Part shown: in pieces, positions 11,473 to 24,879 of the stretch
Numbering within the stretch: position 1 is the first letter of the stretch
Layout: each line of letters starts with the position of its first letter
DNA from: Torreya grandis
Taxonomy: Eukaryota > Streptophyta > Pinopsida > Cupressales > Taxaceae
Direction of reading: 5' to 3'
Length of the DNA: 64,000 bases
Assembly: GCA_037957365.1 (NCBI GenBank)
Contig: JARHVA010004227.1
Coordinates: forward strand, 706,001 to 770,000
Notes under the pieces: generated by a model
Seen by the model: only the letters and a program-made list of their open reading frames with translations
The model's database searches: none
What the model was told of the DNA's origin: nothing
Translations under genes and position numbers: made by a program

Positions 11473-14036
11473 ATGATACCCAGACTCCTTACAGATGAAG
11501 TAGCAACTATCTTTCAACAGGAAGGATGGTTGGAGTTTCTGAGGAAATTTCCCAAATATAACGATGAATTGGTAAGAGAATTTGTTATCAATTTAGAGAA
11601 AACAAGGACAAATATTAGGAATATTATCATTCCTTTTTCTATGAATGTAATAAGTGAGATATCTGGAATACCAATGGTGCATGTCCCAAATCCTATCAAA
11701 GGGACATTAAAAGACCTAGTTGAAACCCTGCTGAAAGAGGGGGAAGCTGAACCCCAAGATATTTACAACACAAAGAAAATCATCAAAGGAGTCAAAAGGG
11801 CCAGGTTGCCTAAACCCTTTGATAGAGTAGCATTTTAGATAGGTAAGTATTCAACTTGTGATGGATAATTTGGGTTAGTAGGAAAAGAAGTCTTGAAAAT
11901 CCTCATACACCTTAGATATGGAACCGAAAAACTAGAATATAGAGTAAACCTTCCAGGGTTTCTTTTTGATTCCATCCATACAATGGCCTAGAGGTATTCT
12001 TGGGGTGTAGGAACAATTAGAAATCATGGGTTAGTGTATTTAGTATGCCAGCACCATTTCTTTTCAAAGAAAAATGGGGAAGAAATGTGGGAAAATTTTC
12101 TTGGCAAATTTGGGCAGAACCCTGGTATTTCTAGAAGAGCAATAACAACTCCTCTTGCCCCTTCAGTTCATTTGGAAACTAATACCACTACTGAGGAAAA
12201 GAAAGAACTATGGGAAGAGGAAATACCAACAAGAAGAAGATCTAGAAGAAGAGAAAATTGCAGACCGTACTATGCCTTCTCAAGAAATTCCTTCTTCTGC
12301 AAAAGCTATAGAAGAACTAATACCTATCTCTGGTAGTGACAGTTCACCTAAGCTTGAGTAAAAGGAGAAAATCAGAAGAATATCTAAGAGGAGACCCATG
12401 TCTATACATTTTGAGGCTCTTCAAGGAAGGAGATGTAATAAAATGTCTAAAGAAATTATAGAGGAGATGAAAGAACAATAAATGTTGGAAACTGAAGCTG
12501 CTGATATTTTGGGCAGCATGGCCATGACTCCTCCTGGACCAAGCCAAATAGAAAAATAAAAAAAAAAGATGAAAGATTTGAGGAGCAATTTTTCCAAGAA
12601 ATGGATGAGATAGTAGCACCATCACATGTAGAAGATGAATAGGCATCTCAGAAAAGGAAAGGAAAACCCCCTCTGGTGGAAGAAGAATGCGAAACTCCGC
12701 ATGAAATTTTAGAAAAAGAACAAAATCAACAAGTTAAACAGGCTCTATTTTTGTCTAGAGTAGAGATCATTATCAAGGAAAAGGATGAGGAATTGAATTT
12801 CCTCAAACTCAAATTAGAACAAAGAGAAATGCTCCTTAAAGAATTAACAAACTAGTTCATAGCCAAGATTGAGGAATTAGTAGAGATTAAAAGGCAACTG
12901 ATGGAGAACAAGGAAAAATGTACAATTTCTAAGAGACAGACCGTTGTGTCAATAGTCTCTGCATAGACTAAATTGACTTATCTGCCACTCAAGCAAATAT
13001 GGGATTATACATGTAGAGAACTCAGTGTAATCAAGACATCTAATAAGGACTTGAGAAGAAAAATGGAGGAAGAAAAGAAAGCAAGGGATGGGAAGAAAAA
13101 TTTTATGAGGAAAAAGATATATATAAATATCTTGTGAAAATACAAATAGATTGCATGATGAGTGAGAAACTGCTTGCATGCCGAAGACCTTCTCCTGCAT
13201 ATAGTATGTTTTTAGAGGAACAATTCATTCACTGGCAATTGGCAAGGATAGTATGTGGCCTTCCACATGAAATAAAAGATGAAGCTAATTTCTTGACAGC
13301 CTACTCCTTAGCCAATGCATAATAGAAAAATCTTCTCTGTGAATTTTACCTCTACAATTTCCTGCTAGAAAAAAATTTAGGTTTTATGATCAATTTGTAT
13401 GTAGGGGAAAGCCAGCTTAACACATTTGTCTATATTCTTAAAAATTAGATTTCATGGAAAGAGAGGGAGTCAGAGCATCTATTAAAGGCTAGTTCATCTG
13501 GTCTCTGTATGAGAATTCATTATGGTAACCCATTCACCTTTGTTACACATTTCCAATCCCATGCATTCAATGACAAGTTCAAGGAACCTTATCTTTTCAA
13601 ATTATAGAAAATAATTAATGTCTTCACCTCTTATGAAAAGGAAAATTTTGATAATATCTATGATGCATGTTTGAAAAGATGGGAATTTCTCCCATTGGCA
13701 TTGAAAAGAAGGGAAGTAATATCCCCTTCAAATTTGGTCTGGAGTCTTGAAAGGGCAAAAGCTTTATGCACAATAATTCCTCAGATCAATGAAACTCCCC
13801 TGTGTACATGGATAGGAATGCAAACAAGGCCACCTCTACTTCTCACCCCCATATCTCTTTGGAAAAATAGAGGACCTCAAGATCCCACTCAATTTGAGGA
13901 ATGGAAAAGAAAAGTAGAAGTAGGAGTAGGGTATAGTACCTCTAAATCAAATCATTGGGATATTCATTTCCAACCATTTGATCTAAGCAATCAAATGGAA
14001 TGTATAATATACAATCCTAAATTTGAAGATTAAAGT
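11473..14036 (+). pseudogene. Element A extra 3' ORF (putative plant transposon protein)
   Basis: After integrase and a spacer, a third coding region runs to a stop just before the polypurine tract. The N-terminal segment (from the ATG at 11473) includes EGWLEFLRKFPKYNDELVRE and ISEISGIPMVHVP, resembling the putative-plant-transposon-protein domain found in 3' ORFs of Athila-like elements. The middle (about 12700-13150) is Glu/Lys-rich and coiled-coil-like (VEIIIKEKDEELNFLKLKLE). The C-terminal end closes MECIIYNPKFED. Open pieces at 11473-11838, 13134-13322 and 13671-14033 belong to it. The role is unknown; in Athila this position has been called env-like, but I see no signal peptide or membrane segment. 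Confidence 0.65.
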
Positions 14037-14059
14037 TTGTAAAGGGACATACAAACAAG

Positions 14060-14073
14060 TAAGTATGGGGTAA
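14060..14073 (+). other. Element A polypurine tract
   Basis: AAGTATGGGGTAAA sits directly before the 3' LTR start TGATGAGG. Position and composition fit the plus-strand primer, and the core TATGGGGT is shared with element B. Confidence 0.65.
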
Positions 14074-15458
14074 ATGATGAGGCCATAATATGCCCATTAA
14101 ATGTATAATAAATGACCTCATCTTACTCTCTCTTTCTATTAAGTTTGACTGCATTTTGTGACTTTTATTTTGATCTGATATGAGTTAGGATGTAATTGTC
14201 CATCTTTTGTTGATTGTGATTCTAATGTTTAAAAATCTTTATAATTCCTAACAAGTGTTTTAAAAAATTCAAGTTTTGTAATAAAACAGGTCAGCATCTG
14301 GCTAAAGAACAAATATGAAGTGGATTGCATGTTTTTGGAAGCATTGGAATCAATACAACTTAGTTTCAGAACCCCACCACACTATTACAAGTTTTATCAC
14401 ATTTTTGGACTTAGTTTTGGAACTCGATATTTAGTTCTAGAATTATCTAAATTAATTCTAGTACTCTTGTAGATAAGCTCTAGAACTTTTGTAGTTAGAC
14501 ATGGAACTGATAAGGATCTATTCCAAATGGCCAATGATCTGTCAAATCAATGATCTTATTAATCGAAAGCAGACTTCCAATTTCCATACTTGCAGATCCA
14601 AAACATTTATCACATAGCTGGACATCTAGCCATGTCTTAATTTAGCATCTATTCTAGGCATGATTTAGTTCCATCGTATCCATGAAATAGTTACAGCCAT
14701 CAATGCACCATAAGAAGAAGAATATATATACAGACCACAGAATTTAGGAGAAGGAATAATTGAAGAATAGAGGGATAAGGATAGATTATTACATTCTTGT
14801 AATATAGAACATTTTATCAATACAATAGCCATTTTTTTTTTGAGAGAGAATTAAGTTGTTCAATCCTATTTCTAGGCGGAGCAAGGGCCCACTCCTCCAA
14901 AAACTAGGATCTTCATTTTTGGTCGGTATTTATATTTTATTCTCAAAAGCAAATAAGTAGATATGTTAAAATTATAAATTCTTCCAACTCCTTAAAGTTA
15001 AAATTTTTTGTAGATTTGTCCCTGTGGGTGTTCTAGATTAAATTCTCATTTCTTTGTAATCATTTTTCAAGAATTCTAAATAGTGTGTTTATTTCCAGCA
15101 GTCTACTTCATTCTGCAAAAATGTGTTTATTTCCAGCAATCTATTTCATTCTGCAAATGTGTGTTTATTTATAGCAATCTATTTCATTCTATAAAAGTGT
15201 GTTTACTTCCAGCAAATTCATTTTTGTAAAGTATGTTTACTTCCAGTAGATTTTCATAGTTTGATTCCAATAAGGTTTTAACCAAAGAAGTCCTTAAGAC
15301 ATTAAAAATCCCCCAAAACAAAAGAAAAATACAAATACCTAGAATCAATTACTAAATCTCTAAGATTCTTCTTGTTGCATATAGCTTTAGACACATCCCT
15401 AGTTAAATATGACATCAATATAAATTTGATTAAATGAAGGGAATAACGACACCCATCT
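14074..15458 (+). repeat. Element A 3' LTR
   Basis: 1385 bp, partner of 3368-4789. It has a TATA copy at 14723-14731, palindromes at 14413-14487 and the 38-bp array from 15084. The terminal CA is mutated to CT, but the TSD CCTTA directly follows. Confidence 0.92.
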
Positions 15459-18400
15459 CCTTAGGTGCATAGAATTTTGGTGCACCCTGCTATAAGTCCT
15501 TAAATTTTTCAAAGCCTTGCATGACACCCCTTAACTCTTCAATAGCACCATATAATTTTGTAGATGATACCTCTAAATCAAGTACATACATGCCTTCCAC
15601 TTCCTTTCTAAAGGCTTCAAACCTTTCATTTACTCTTCTCACCCCTCCATCCAAGAGCTCACCCTACTCACTAGCCTTTGTTTGGAAAGCATAAAATACT
15701 ACCTCTAGGTCTTGGTCTTTTGTTTTCAACTAGGCACTGAGGGAATTGACTTGTGCCATCACCTACATGCTCTTAGTCCTTGAAACTATGAATAACACTG
15801 GAGTAAGACATCCTTCTCCCACTTTATCTACTTGAGGTGTATGTCGATAATCTCTACCTATTGCATAAAGTGACAAAAAGTGGTGTCTACTTCTTTAGCA
15901 CCTCTTTCAATCTTATTGAAGAGGTCTTCCATCTCTTTAAATTTTTTTCTTATCTTACCTCTTATATCTTCACATGGGTCTTCTTTTTATTCTAGCACCA
16001 GCTTCAACCTGGGGATCATCCACTCAATGAGCGTGTAGGCATAGTTGACCTCCTTCATGCTGGAGTAGTCGATGTCATTTTAGAGAGAGGGATCTATTTC
16101 TTCGATGCACTTGATTATTTTTTGGACCTTGAGTTTGGTTTCATCAAGCCGCTTCTCTATGTCCTTAGTATTTTTATTCTATCTATTGACATGAACATTA
16201 TTGATGATGTTCTTACACACCACAAACATTACCATTTTGATCAAAGCATTGGCTGAGAGCACAAGGTTTAGGTCATGGGGGTTCATCAAGTGATAATCAC
16301 GGCCCTCTTCTATTATTTTGGTGCATAGAATGGCCCTTATAGGGACCTCAAACTCTAGCTCATCCATGTATCAACTCATGAACCATGAGTCTTAGTGGTG
16401 CATAAGGGTTGTGGAAGTTCTTGGAGGCATACACTCCATCATGTATAAGTCGCCATCCTCTTTGAATCCCATCTATGATTTTTCATGATTCTTGGGCTCA
16501 ACCTCTGCTACTTCCTCAAGATCTTCTTCTTCATTGGTGCTAGTGCTAATCCTCATTTCTTTAACTATCTCCTCTTCTTCCCTTTCCTCTTTGATTATAG
16601 GCTCATCATCTTATTGTTCTTGCAAGGGTTCTTTGGTAGAATTTTCCCCTTCATATTTCTCTTGGTGTAGTGCCTCTTCCTCTGCTTATTTTTGTAAGGC
16701 ACCATTATTGCCCTTTTTTTCTCAAGTGTCTTCTCAGAACAAAGGCATGCTTTTTGTGTGGCTTCTTCCACTATTTGGGTATTAACACTGAGTGCTACCT
16801 CAAATTTGTATTCCCTGGGCTCCATACTACTAAAACCTTTCTTTATTTCTCATTCCTCTAGCATGCGTGCCCTTTCCTCTTGGGCCACCTTTGCTTCCCA
16901 TTCAATCTATTAGACATATTCTATCTATGCCTTCTCCATACTTTCTTCTTTCTTAGCCTTCCCTTCCTTGGCCTTTCTCTATGTTTCTTGTGTAGAACAT
17001 TTTCCTTCCCTCTTTTTAACTTCTTTGGCCTTGAGTCAGTCAATATCAGCCTAAGTTAGGCCCAAGGACCTCAAATCCTTATGCCTTCAATGTAAGGTGA
17101 GTATTGCATCAATGTGGCCTTGATCTAAGACCATTCTTCTCCATTTATTTAGTATCTCCTCCTCTTCATTATCTATACTAGAGGGAGTTACTTCTTCAAG
17201 TACTTTTCCTACCCTACTCATTTCTTCCCTCCATGCCCTATGTGTTTCTTCACTTTTTTGCTCCTCTAACTCTACCATTCAGCTGACCCTAATGGGCACC
17301 CCTACTTTGTCCATCCCCACTTTCTGATCCCTTAGCTCATGTGCCCTTTTGGTCTCAGTCTCATAAGAGCCAAGTCTCCTCAGCCTGTGCCTTGGTTTTT
17401 ATGGTTGTGCATGAGGAGGTAAAGGGGATTGTTCACTAGAGGATGACTTTACATCCTCAAGCACAATGTAGGTACTTTTTTTCCATTATTCTTATTATAA
17501 TCCCTCTTCTGATGTGTCTTCTTATGATGCAAGGGAAGGGGCCTTCTCTTTATTTTTCCCCCTTGGGCTTGTAGGGACTCAAGATGAGAAGCACACATGC
17601 TTCTAATTTGATTCTATCATTGAGGCTTCCCCTTCTAAATCTATTTTTAGCTTCAACCTCTCCTCTATTTCTTCTAACATCTCCCCCACCTTATTTGTGG
17701 GGAGATTATTCTTTTCTAGGGTATACAGGTCCATTTATTCCCAATTAGGACTAGGGGGTCTCTTTGTTTCTTGGTGTTAGGCATCGCGTCATCATCCTTT
17801 CTCTTGGGCTTCATCACATAGTAAAATCTATGGATGAAGCCAAGGATCATTACCTCCTACACAGGATCGATATTCATCTAATATGAGGCATCCTCTTCAT
17901 CTTCTATCATGCTTCCATCTACAAAAGGAAATATATGCCTCGTTCATTAGCTTTTTATATCTATCTCTTGGATGGGGATGTCAAGGTTTTGTGCATTATG
18001 GATTCTGTTAAGTGCATCCCTGAATAACTCAGTCAAGAAGATGAATGGAATCTTCAACCATCCTAATTTATTCCCATCCTTGAGTGCTAGATGTATGATG
18101 CAATAGTGTTTCATGATGGTGAAGGTCATCATTCCAAACATGCTCACTGAGAGCCCTTATGGGATATACCACTCTAACCTAAAGGCCTCTATGTATTGAT
18201 TATACCACTTTAGCATGCGATTCTTGTTCTTGGTGCTAAAGGTCATAGAATAGGTTAATTCCTTATATTCTATGTTAGGATTTCATGGTGTTTTGAGAAC
18301 ACCCACAAGTTATCTCTTACATTGTTAGGGATCTTAATTTATTCCATGACTATCAAGATGAGGATGGAGACCCATCTGAATGTCCCCTTCATGTTTCAAC

Positions 18401-19960
18401 ACTCCAATGTATTCTTGGTCATCTCTATGGTGATGAACTATTCCATTTTGAACTTTACCACTTATGCCTTGTGATATACTAGGTAGAGGAATGTCTTGGA
18501 CACATCATTCAATCTCTCTCCTAGGCATAGTTTTGAGCTTACCAATCACACCACTACCCTTGTGCTTGGGTATTCACACTTGATGATGGGAAAGTGTACC
18601 CCCTTGAAGTAATTGAAGAGCTTTATGATGTACTCCACTCCTCATCATTGGCCATTAGCTGATGGATTTATTTTCTAGAGTTTGGGAATCTGATTATCTT
18701 ATTGATCAGGGATATAGATATCTTCATGCACCACTTTACAAAGTACACATGATCTTCATGTATGTGTGAGAGGAGGAACTGAACAATCTCCTCTAACTTT
18801 TAAAAATAGGGAAACTCATAGATTTGAGTTGTACTTGAAGCCTTCAATCTATCTCTAATCTAGATGTCAAAAATTGCATCTCCCTCTAGGGTCTTCTACT
18901 TAGTATCCACCATCTAATCTTGTATCAAGTCTTGAAAGTGACTTGACATTTGGTGGTTGTAATCCCATAGCTGACATACATGCATGAATGAGCACTAGGG
19001 TTCACCCATCGATACTTTAGGTGAGAACTACATATGTTGGTAGGACATCTTGGTTAGTGCATCAACTTCCACCATCATAACATTGATCACTTCTATTACA
19101 TGTGCCCTTGTCTCGGTGGTAGCTACTTCCTTTACTATTTGAAACCACTTGGGTTTGAATCATATCTTAATGCCTTCTACTTATTTATCATTCTAAATCT
19201 AATGATGTTGAAGAATGGGAGGTGTGATTTACTAAAACCCCAAATTTTGGCTTGGCATGAGTTACCTGTCTAAGCTTCTCTAGCCATTAATGGTGGCTTA
19301 GTGTATGTTTTGGTTCACCTTCTCTACTCTAGCTTTTTTTCACCTCTTCACTCATGATGCACTTCCCATTCTATTTTGTTACACCAATTTTAAAACTGAT
19401 GCACTATCTACTCTATGATACTTCACTCTTTTAGGTTCATTTGGCTCTGGTTCTTGGTTAATTTAGCATGCATTTGTAACCTTGTTTATTCACCATTCAC
19501 CCTATTTATAGCTAAGTATGTCACCCACCATGATTAATGCCATTGGCCTAACTTGATTGATGGGTTTCTCAAGGGATTGTGAGATCTTTGAGAATTTCAT
19601 GTCCCATCTGCATTAATAGTGTATCTTTGTTTTACTATCATATTAATTATTTCTACCAATTTTTTTGTGATGTGACATCCTTTTTCAAATGATCACTTCC
19701 TAATTTTCCTAGGTAGATGCCAACTCTCATCAATGGTCTCTTTCTACAAATATTTTTGGCACAACCTTCACCTCTCTTGTGGCAACCTAGGCACAGCACC
19801 TTGCACACATGTAATTTATCCTCCTTGATTCCACTTCTTCTAGTTATGATCCTCTTTAACACACTCCTTTATCTTGGTTGTTTTCTCACGCTCATCTTGC
19901 CTTGGCCTATCCCCACCCCATACAAATTCTTTATGTTGGCCCTCTAACACTTGGTTTCTT
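15459..19960 (-). pseudogene. Element B extra 3' ORF, about 1.5 kb codons, unknown function
   Basis: - strand coding remains run from about 19960 to the A insertion. Near the start (19653-19862) is a Cys-rich stretch, CKVLCLGCHKRGEGCAKNIC. Further on there is a block near 18150-17950 (WLKIPFIFLTELFRDALNRI). Highly charged, coiled-coil-like parts follow at 17278-17087 (EEQKSEETHRAWREEMSRVG) and 15700-15500 (VNERFEAFRKEVEGMY). The frame ends close to 15470, with the stop lying beyond the A insertion. Stops are frequent. It sits between integrase and the 3' LTR, like the 3' ORF of element A, but I could not align the two. I do not recognise the family, and the start is uncertain. Confidence 0.5.
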
Positions 19961-20499
19961 CATCTGCTTTATGCACGTTATAGGGAATACATATTCTTGC
20001 CTATCTTGTACTCACTGGATTTGAGCATCTTCTTTGCTCATCTTGCATTTAGCCTTGTTAAACATCATCTTATATGGGTTTGCACCCAACCTATTTGAGC
20101 ATCTTCTCTTTCACCAGTCCTATAGTAGTTCAACGTATTCAAGGGTTCCTCTTGTCATCTCACCACATGCCTCTTATATGGATGTGTCTTTTTCTATGAG
20201 TACTTGATTTATAAGCTTCACATGCCCATAACTTAGGTGTTTGGCCCCATGCATTTGTGGCACAATTTATTGACTCACTTGATTGGATTTATACATGGAA
20301 TAGTAAAACATAGGGATCTTTGTGGCCATCTTGTCCTACCTATTGCCTAACTATACAACAAGAACCAAAGAAAAACTAAAGAATCACATGGTTTCTCTCA
20401 TGCCAAACCTTATTTTGGTTATCTCAATTCAAATTGATTGTGGACCAAAGAATCAGAGTATCCTTGATGTGAGCACCACCCAATTTCTAGTAAGGCTTC

Positions 20500-21560
20500 A
20501 ATCAAATGCCATTAAAATTCCCTTGAAGTATCTTGCTAGCCAACGTGTGTAGTTTGCATGCACTTATTTCTAAAATGTGATAGATGACATAGGGACCCAT
20601 CCATTGAATCTATAGGCCACCTAGGTGCTGAAAGTATTTTGATTCATACAGCAAAACTAAGGCTCCTTTGGTTAGCACCTTACACTTGATATGCTTATCA
20701 TGTCACCTCTTTTGACATGCCTTCTCAATTTGTTGACCCCACTTAGCCTAGGTGCACCTCTCATCCAATCATTTCAATTTTTCCAACCTTATGCTTAAAG
20801 ATTCATGGTCATCAAGGTAGCCAATACATGTGATGTGAAAGGAAGGTACTAAAAACTCCATGGGCATAACTTCTTTCATACCAAACACCAATTAGAATAT
20901 TGTAGCCTTGTTTAAGAACTTTTATGTCATTAAATAAGCCCATAATATTGTAGAGACATGATCATCCTAGTCCTTGCAGTCTACATCACATATCTTGGTG
21001 AGGCATATTTCAAGGATATTATTAAAGGCCAATGGTATGATGGAGGCCAATGACTGATGATGAAGTTATGTGATGGTTGATGATGATGAAGTTATGTAAT
21101 GGCCGATGATGATGTTTTCCTAAATGAATTACATGGTTGTTATAGTTATGCAATTTTTAGTTAGCACTACCTCAACCCACTTAGTGAAATAATTAGTTGC
21201 CATGAGGATACATCTGGCCCCTATGCATTATCTTACAGGGTTGATTGGTCCAACAAAGTCAATGGCCTATTTATTGAATGGAACCTAGGCTAGAATAAGG
21301 ATGAGAGGCATCTCATATCGATGGTTTGGCTTTCTAATGTGCTAGCATACATCACATACCCATGTGTATTCCTTAGCATCAATGAATAGGCTTGGCCACC
21401 ATAACCTTGATTATATAATCTTGCACACTATTATGTCTCTAGTGTAATGTCCTCTAACTTTCCCTTCATGTACTTCCTAAAGGAAAAAGTCTCACTCATG
21501 TTCTAAAACACACTAGTGTGAGACTTCATCACTACTCATCTTGTATAGCTCCCCCTTAAT
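20500..21560 (-). pseudogene. Element B pol: integrase
   Basis: The - strand translation gives GARCILMATNYFTKWVEVVL (about 21200-21140), the start of the catalytic core. The C-terminal part has LVFGMKEVMPMEFLVPSFHI, then ALVLLYESKYF and IQWMGPYVI (about 20900-20590), typical of gypsy integrase tails. The stretch that should carry the second Asp and the HPQANG block is much shortened and replaced by a small tandem duplication (21055-21113), so the core is incomplete. Confidence 0.82.
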
Positions 21561-21829
21561 GAGATAGAAGGGGATGGCATAGATAGCAAGTTGCTTCTCC
21601 TCTTTGGAAGATAGTGTTTATGGCACTAGCCCTGAGGTTATGAAAGTGGCAATCTCCATCAAGTCTTCAAGAATGTGATGAACTTGGTAGAGCTACACAT
21701 ATAGAATATCATCCTAAATTGGCACCATTGTATCACCAAAATTGATGTGGATAAGTGATCTGGCCCTTAATTTTATTTTCTAGGTTGAATTATGACTAAA
21801 AATTGAAAGTCCTAGAAGAGGATAACCCA

Positions 21830-23019
21830 TATGCAAATTTGTCCATGAAAACTAGGTTTGTTTACGATTTATTTTAGTGCCTCATGATCAGTGAAAAAAG
21901 TGAATGGGGTTTCTATCAGATACTATCTAAACTTATGTAAGGTGTAGACTATTTCTCGGCCTATATTAGCTTTCTACTTGTAAAGGAAATGGGGTGTTCC
22001 ATGTTACCTTCACCTGACTACACCAAAATGGCACTGATGGCTGATCCTGACGCATCAACATAGATGTGAAAAGGAGTCATCTAGTTGGGAAATTAAAGTA
22101 ATGGTTCACTTTCTAACTTTAGCTTCAAAGTGTCAAATGCCTCCTCTTGTGCCTCACCCTAGTAAAATGGGTCATCCTTATACAAGAGCACCTCCAGAGG
22201 GACAGTGATTTTTGGATAACTCCTTATGAACTTCTTATAGTAGCCATAATGGCTTAAGAAGGCATGAACATCCTTATGTGTGGAAGGGGTCTAGAGTTGG
22301 ATGATTATTGTAATCTTTGTTTGATCAATGAGCAATTCATCCTTACATATGATGTGCCTAAGTAATGTGTTGAATGAGGTTGTGAAGATGCACTTCTTTA
22401 AATTTAATGATGTCTATAGCTATCTACACCTTTCAAACATAATGCACAGGTTGTCATTATGATCTTATATAAGACCATACATAGTCCAATCATAGATATA
22501 TACTTGGAGGAACTTGTGAATGAAGTCTTTAAAAGTAGTGATCACCACTTTGGAGAACACAACTAGTGCATTCTTGAGCCCAAAGGGCATCATGTTATAA
22601 GCAAAACAACCTCATTCAATTTTGAAGGTGTTTTTGGGCCTATCCTCCTCTTCTATCTACAACTAATGGTAACCTAAGAACCCATTGATGAAGGTATAGA
22701 TTTTGCACCCTGTGACCCCATCTAGGACTTCATTAGTGAAAGTTGTGGGGAAAGAGTCATTGATGTAGGTGGAATTCAGCATCTTATAATCAATGAAAAT
22801 TTATATGTGCCCATCTTTCTTGATGTTGATGACCATCAGACTCACCCACTCAGATTCTTGCACTAGGTAGATGACACCAATGACCAACATCTTATTGATC
22901 TCTGCTTTCACCTTGGCACAAAGATTGGGGTTCATCTGATAGGGGTGCTTCTTGACTAGTCTTACATCATCTACTAGTTTAATGTTCATCTTTCCTAATG
23001 AAGGGTGGGTACCCTTCAT
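21830..23019 (-). pseudogene. Element B pol: reverse transcriptase and RNase H
   Basis: The - strand reads KKHPYQMNPNLCAKVKAEIN, then the SEWVSLMV block (23019-22801), then FIDYKMLN, MMPFGLKNALVVFS and FLQVYIYDWT (about 22790-22490). The RT catalytic box is YIYD instead of Y.DD, so the first Asp is lost. RNase H follows with FHIYVDASGSAISAIL (about 22080-22030), then HPISFTSRKL and FFTDHEALK (about 21890). Many Trp and Gln codons have become stops, the usual sign of C-to-T decay. Confidence 0.9.
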
Positions 23020-24289
23020 TTCCTTGTAGATACATGGGAAGAGATATTTAAATTACCTAAAGAGGTTGATGATTCATGTAATCTCCACTTCAAACTAGTA
23101 TACACCTATGGTGGCTATCTTGGGCTTGCTTTCAGCACTGATGTCTACTTAGGTGGTCTTGAGGGGTGCATGATAGGGTTCATTTCTCTCTCTGTGGGAT
23201 TATTCCACCTACCACATTCCCTCTATCATTTCAACCCAGAGGTGTGTTGGGTCTCCATCATCTAGAGAGTTATCATCAATGAGTCTACTAGCTTTTGCTT
23301 TCCTTCTAGAGCCCTCTAATTGTGCTCATTCTAGGTCTCATCATCTTCTTCACTGGAGTCACTATGGAGCATATTTTCTTCAAATAAATTTGGGAGTGCC
23401 AGTATTTTTTCATTGAAAATATCTTTTAAATGCTCCTCTAAGATGGTTGTGTCTTCAAAAATATCTTGATGAAGGACTTGTAGCACTTCTAGTAATTTGA
23501 GGTTCTATGAAAAGAAGGAGAAAGTGTGCATAAACTTCTCCTTTAGTGCATCCCAATTTCCTATTTCTTGATGCATCTCATCCATGATGTACTATTCTCA
23601 CATGCATGTCTTCAAAGTTCTATAAAAGGTATACACCCATAGGCCTTGTGGCATGTTTTCTCCATAGATCACCCAAGTCTCTTCACAAATCTAGATGTTT
23701 GCAATTGGGTCAGAATTGCCACTATAAAGGGGTATGTCTAGATTCTCATTATTTATACCAAATCTAGTGCACATAACCACCTTTACATCTTACTAAGTGG
23801 GTAAACTAGGCTTCTACATGGCCCACCAGTGTGTTTTAGTACTCTTCAATGTGTACACTATTGTGCCCAACTGATCAACTTATTTTGGGATGCAATTTTT
23901 GATATCCTACACATAATTTTAAATAGGCTAGTTTCCTTCATACTTTGGAACTTCTATGAACTTTCCCTTGTTGAGCCAAAGCACTCACTTTCTAGTCTTC
24001 TTGATGTAAGGGGTCAAATTATTTTAGGGTAGTGAAATTCTTATCAACCCTATGTCAAATAGTTTAGGTCCAATTTTGTGCACTAGGTAGCATCTACGCC
24101 TAGTGACCTCATAGGCTTCTTTCACCTAACATTTTTAAGCTACATCTATTATATCTGAGGGTGATTGGCCATCTTCCCAAGTGAGCACCCCTTGTTCACT
24201 AGGATTAAGAGTCTTGGTGCCCTATGTCATGATGTTATAAATGTGGTTAACCTTATCCTCAAGGTCAACACTCTCAATGTAAAGTGGCC

Positions 24290-24570
24290 TTTAGTCACCT
24301 GAGAGAGGTATCACCACCCTCTCTTTACCATTTTTGAAGGTCATATAGCTCTTCTTATATCACATATTAGCATTGTTTACATGACACCATGGCCTTCCTA
24401 AGATTTTTAGGTAGTTGTCCTCCTATACTAGCTCTATGACCTCAAAGTCAACTTGGAACTTAGTGCCCATGATGTCCAAAATAGCACTATTCAAGATCCC
24501 TATAGGCTACACTTGGGTCTTATTTTCCATAAACAACATGTGTGGTGATGGTCTCAAGGGTTGCCTCCCC
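24290..24570 (-). pseudogene. Element B pol: protease region
   Basis: - strand blocks PIGILNSAILDIMGTKFQVD and FEVIEL, then YLKILGRPWCHVNNANM and FKNGKERVVIPLSGD, correspond to the C-terminal half of plant gypsy proteases (the LGRPW helix). The DSGS-type active site should lie just upstream (about 24600-24700); I could not read it with confidence. Confidence 0.72.
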
Positions 24571-24879
24571 ATCTTCTCCTAGGCATTCTTGGTCAGGTTA
24601 TTGGTCAGGTTATTAACCTCTATGCTTATGTCAACCATTATTTCAAAAACTAACCACCCATTAATGATGGCATGTATTATCAATTCTTAGTCATACTTGG
24701 TATTTTGAGTATGCCTTACTTCTCATGTCTTCTCCATATGTGGTATTGCAATCTCAATTGCCTTGGGGATGGTTTCTCATGCTAGTGATTTCTCTACATG
24801 CCTTAGGAGTAAGTCCTTCAATAGGGGTAGTACTCCTTCTATATATATGAGGCACATGATCTTGGTCAACTCTTGGAAT

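Larger units (their letters stand above)
3368..15458 (+). mobile_element. Element A: Athila-like Ty3/gypsy retrotransposon nested in element B
   Basis: LTRs at 3368-4789 and 14074-15458 start TGAT. The first ends ATCA, while the second ends ATCT, so its terminal CA has decayed. The TSD CCTTA lies at 3363-3367 and 15459-15463. Order on the + strand: LTR, tRNA-Asp-type primer site, gag, protease, RT, RNase H, integrase, spacer, extra 3' ORF, polypurine tract, LTR. About 8% of roughly 700 sampled LTR positions differ, so it is younger than its host B. Length is 12.1 kb. All ORFs carry stops. Athila membership is inferred from the primer site, the gag/protease/integrase sequence style and the 3' ORF. 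Confidence 0.92.

Noticed and set aside
15082..15262. Independent tandem repeat locus
   Set aside because: It is the 3' LTR copy of the 38-bp array at 4377-4597.
21055..21113. Possible regulatory minisatellite
   Set aside because: Only two units and inside decayed integrase; better explained as a local duplication.
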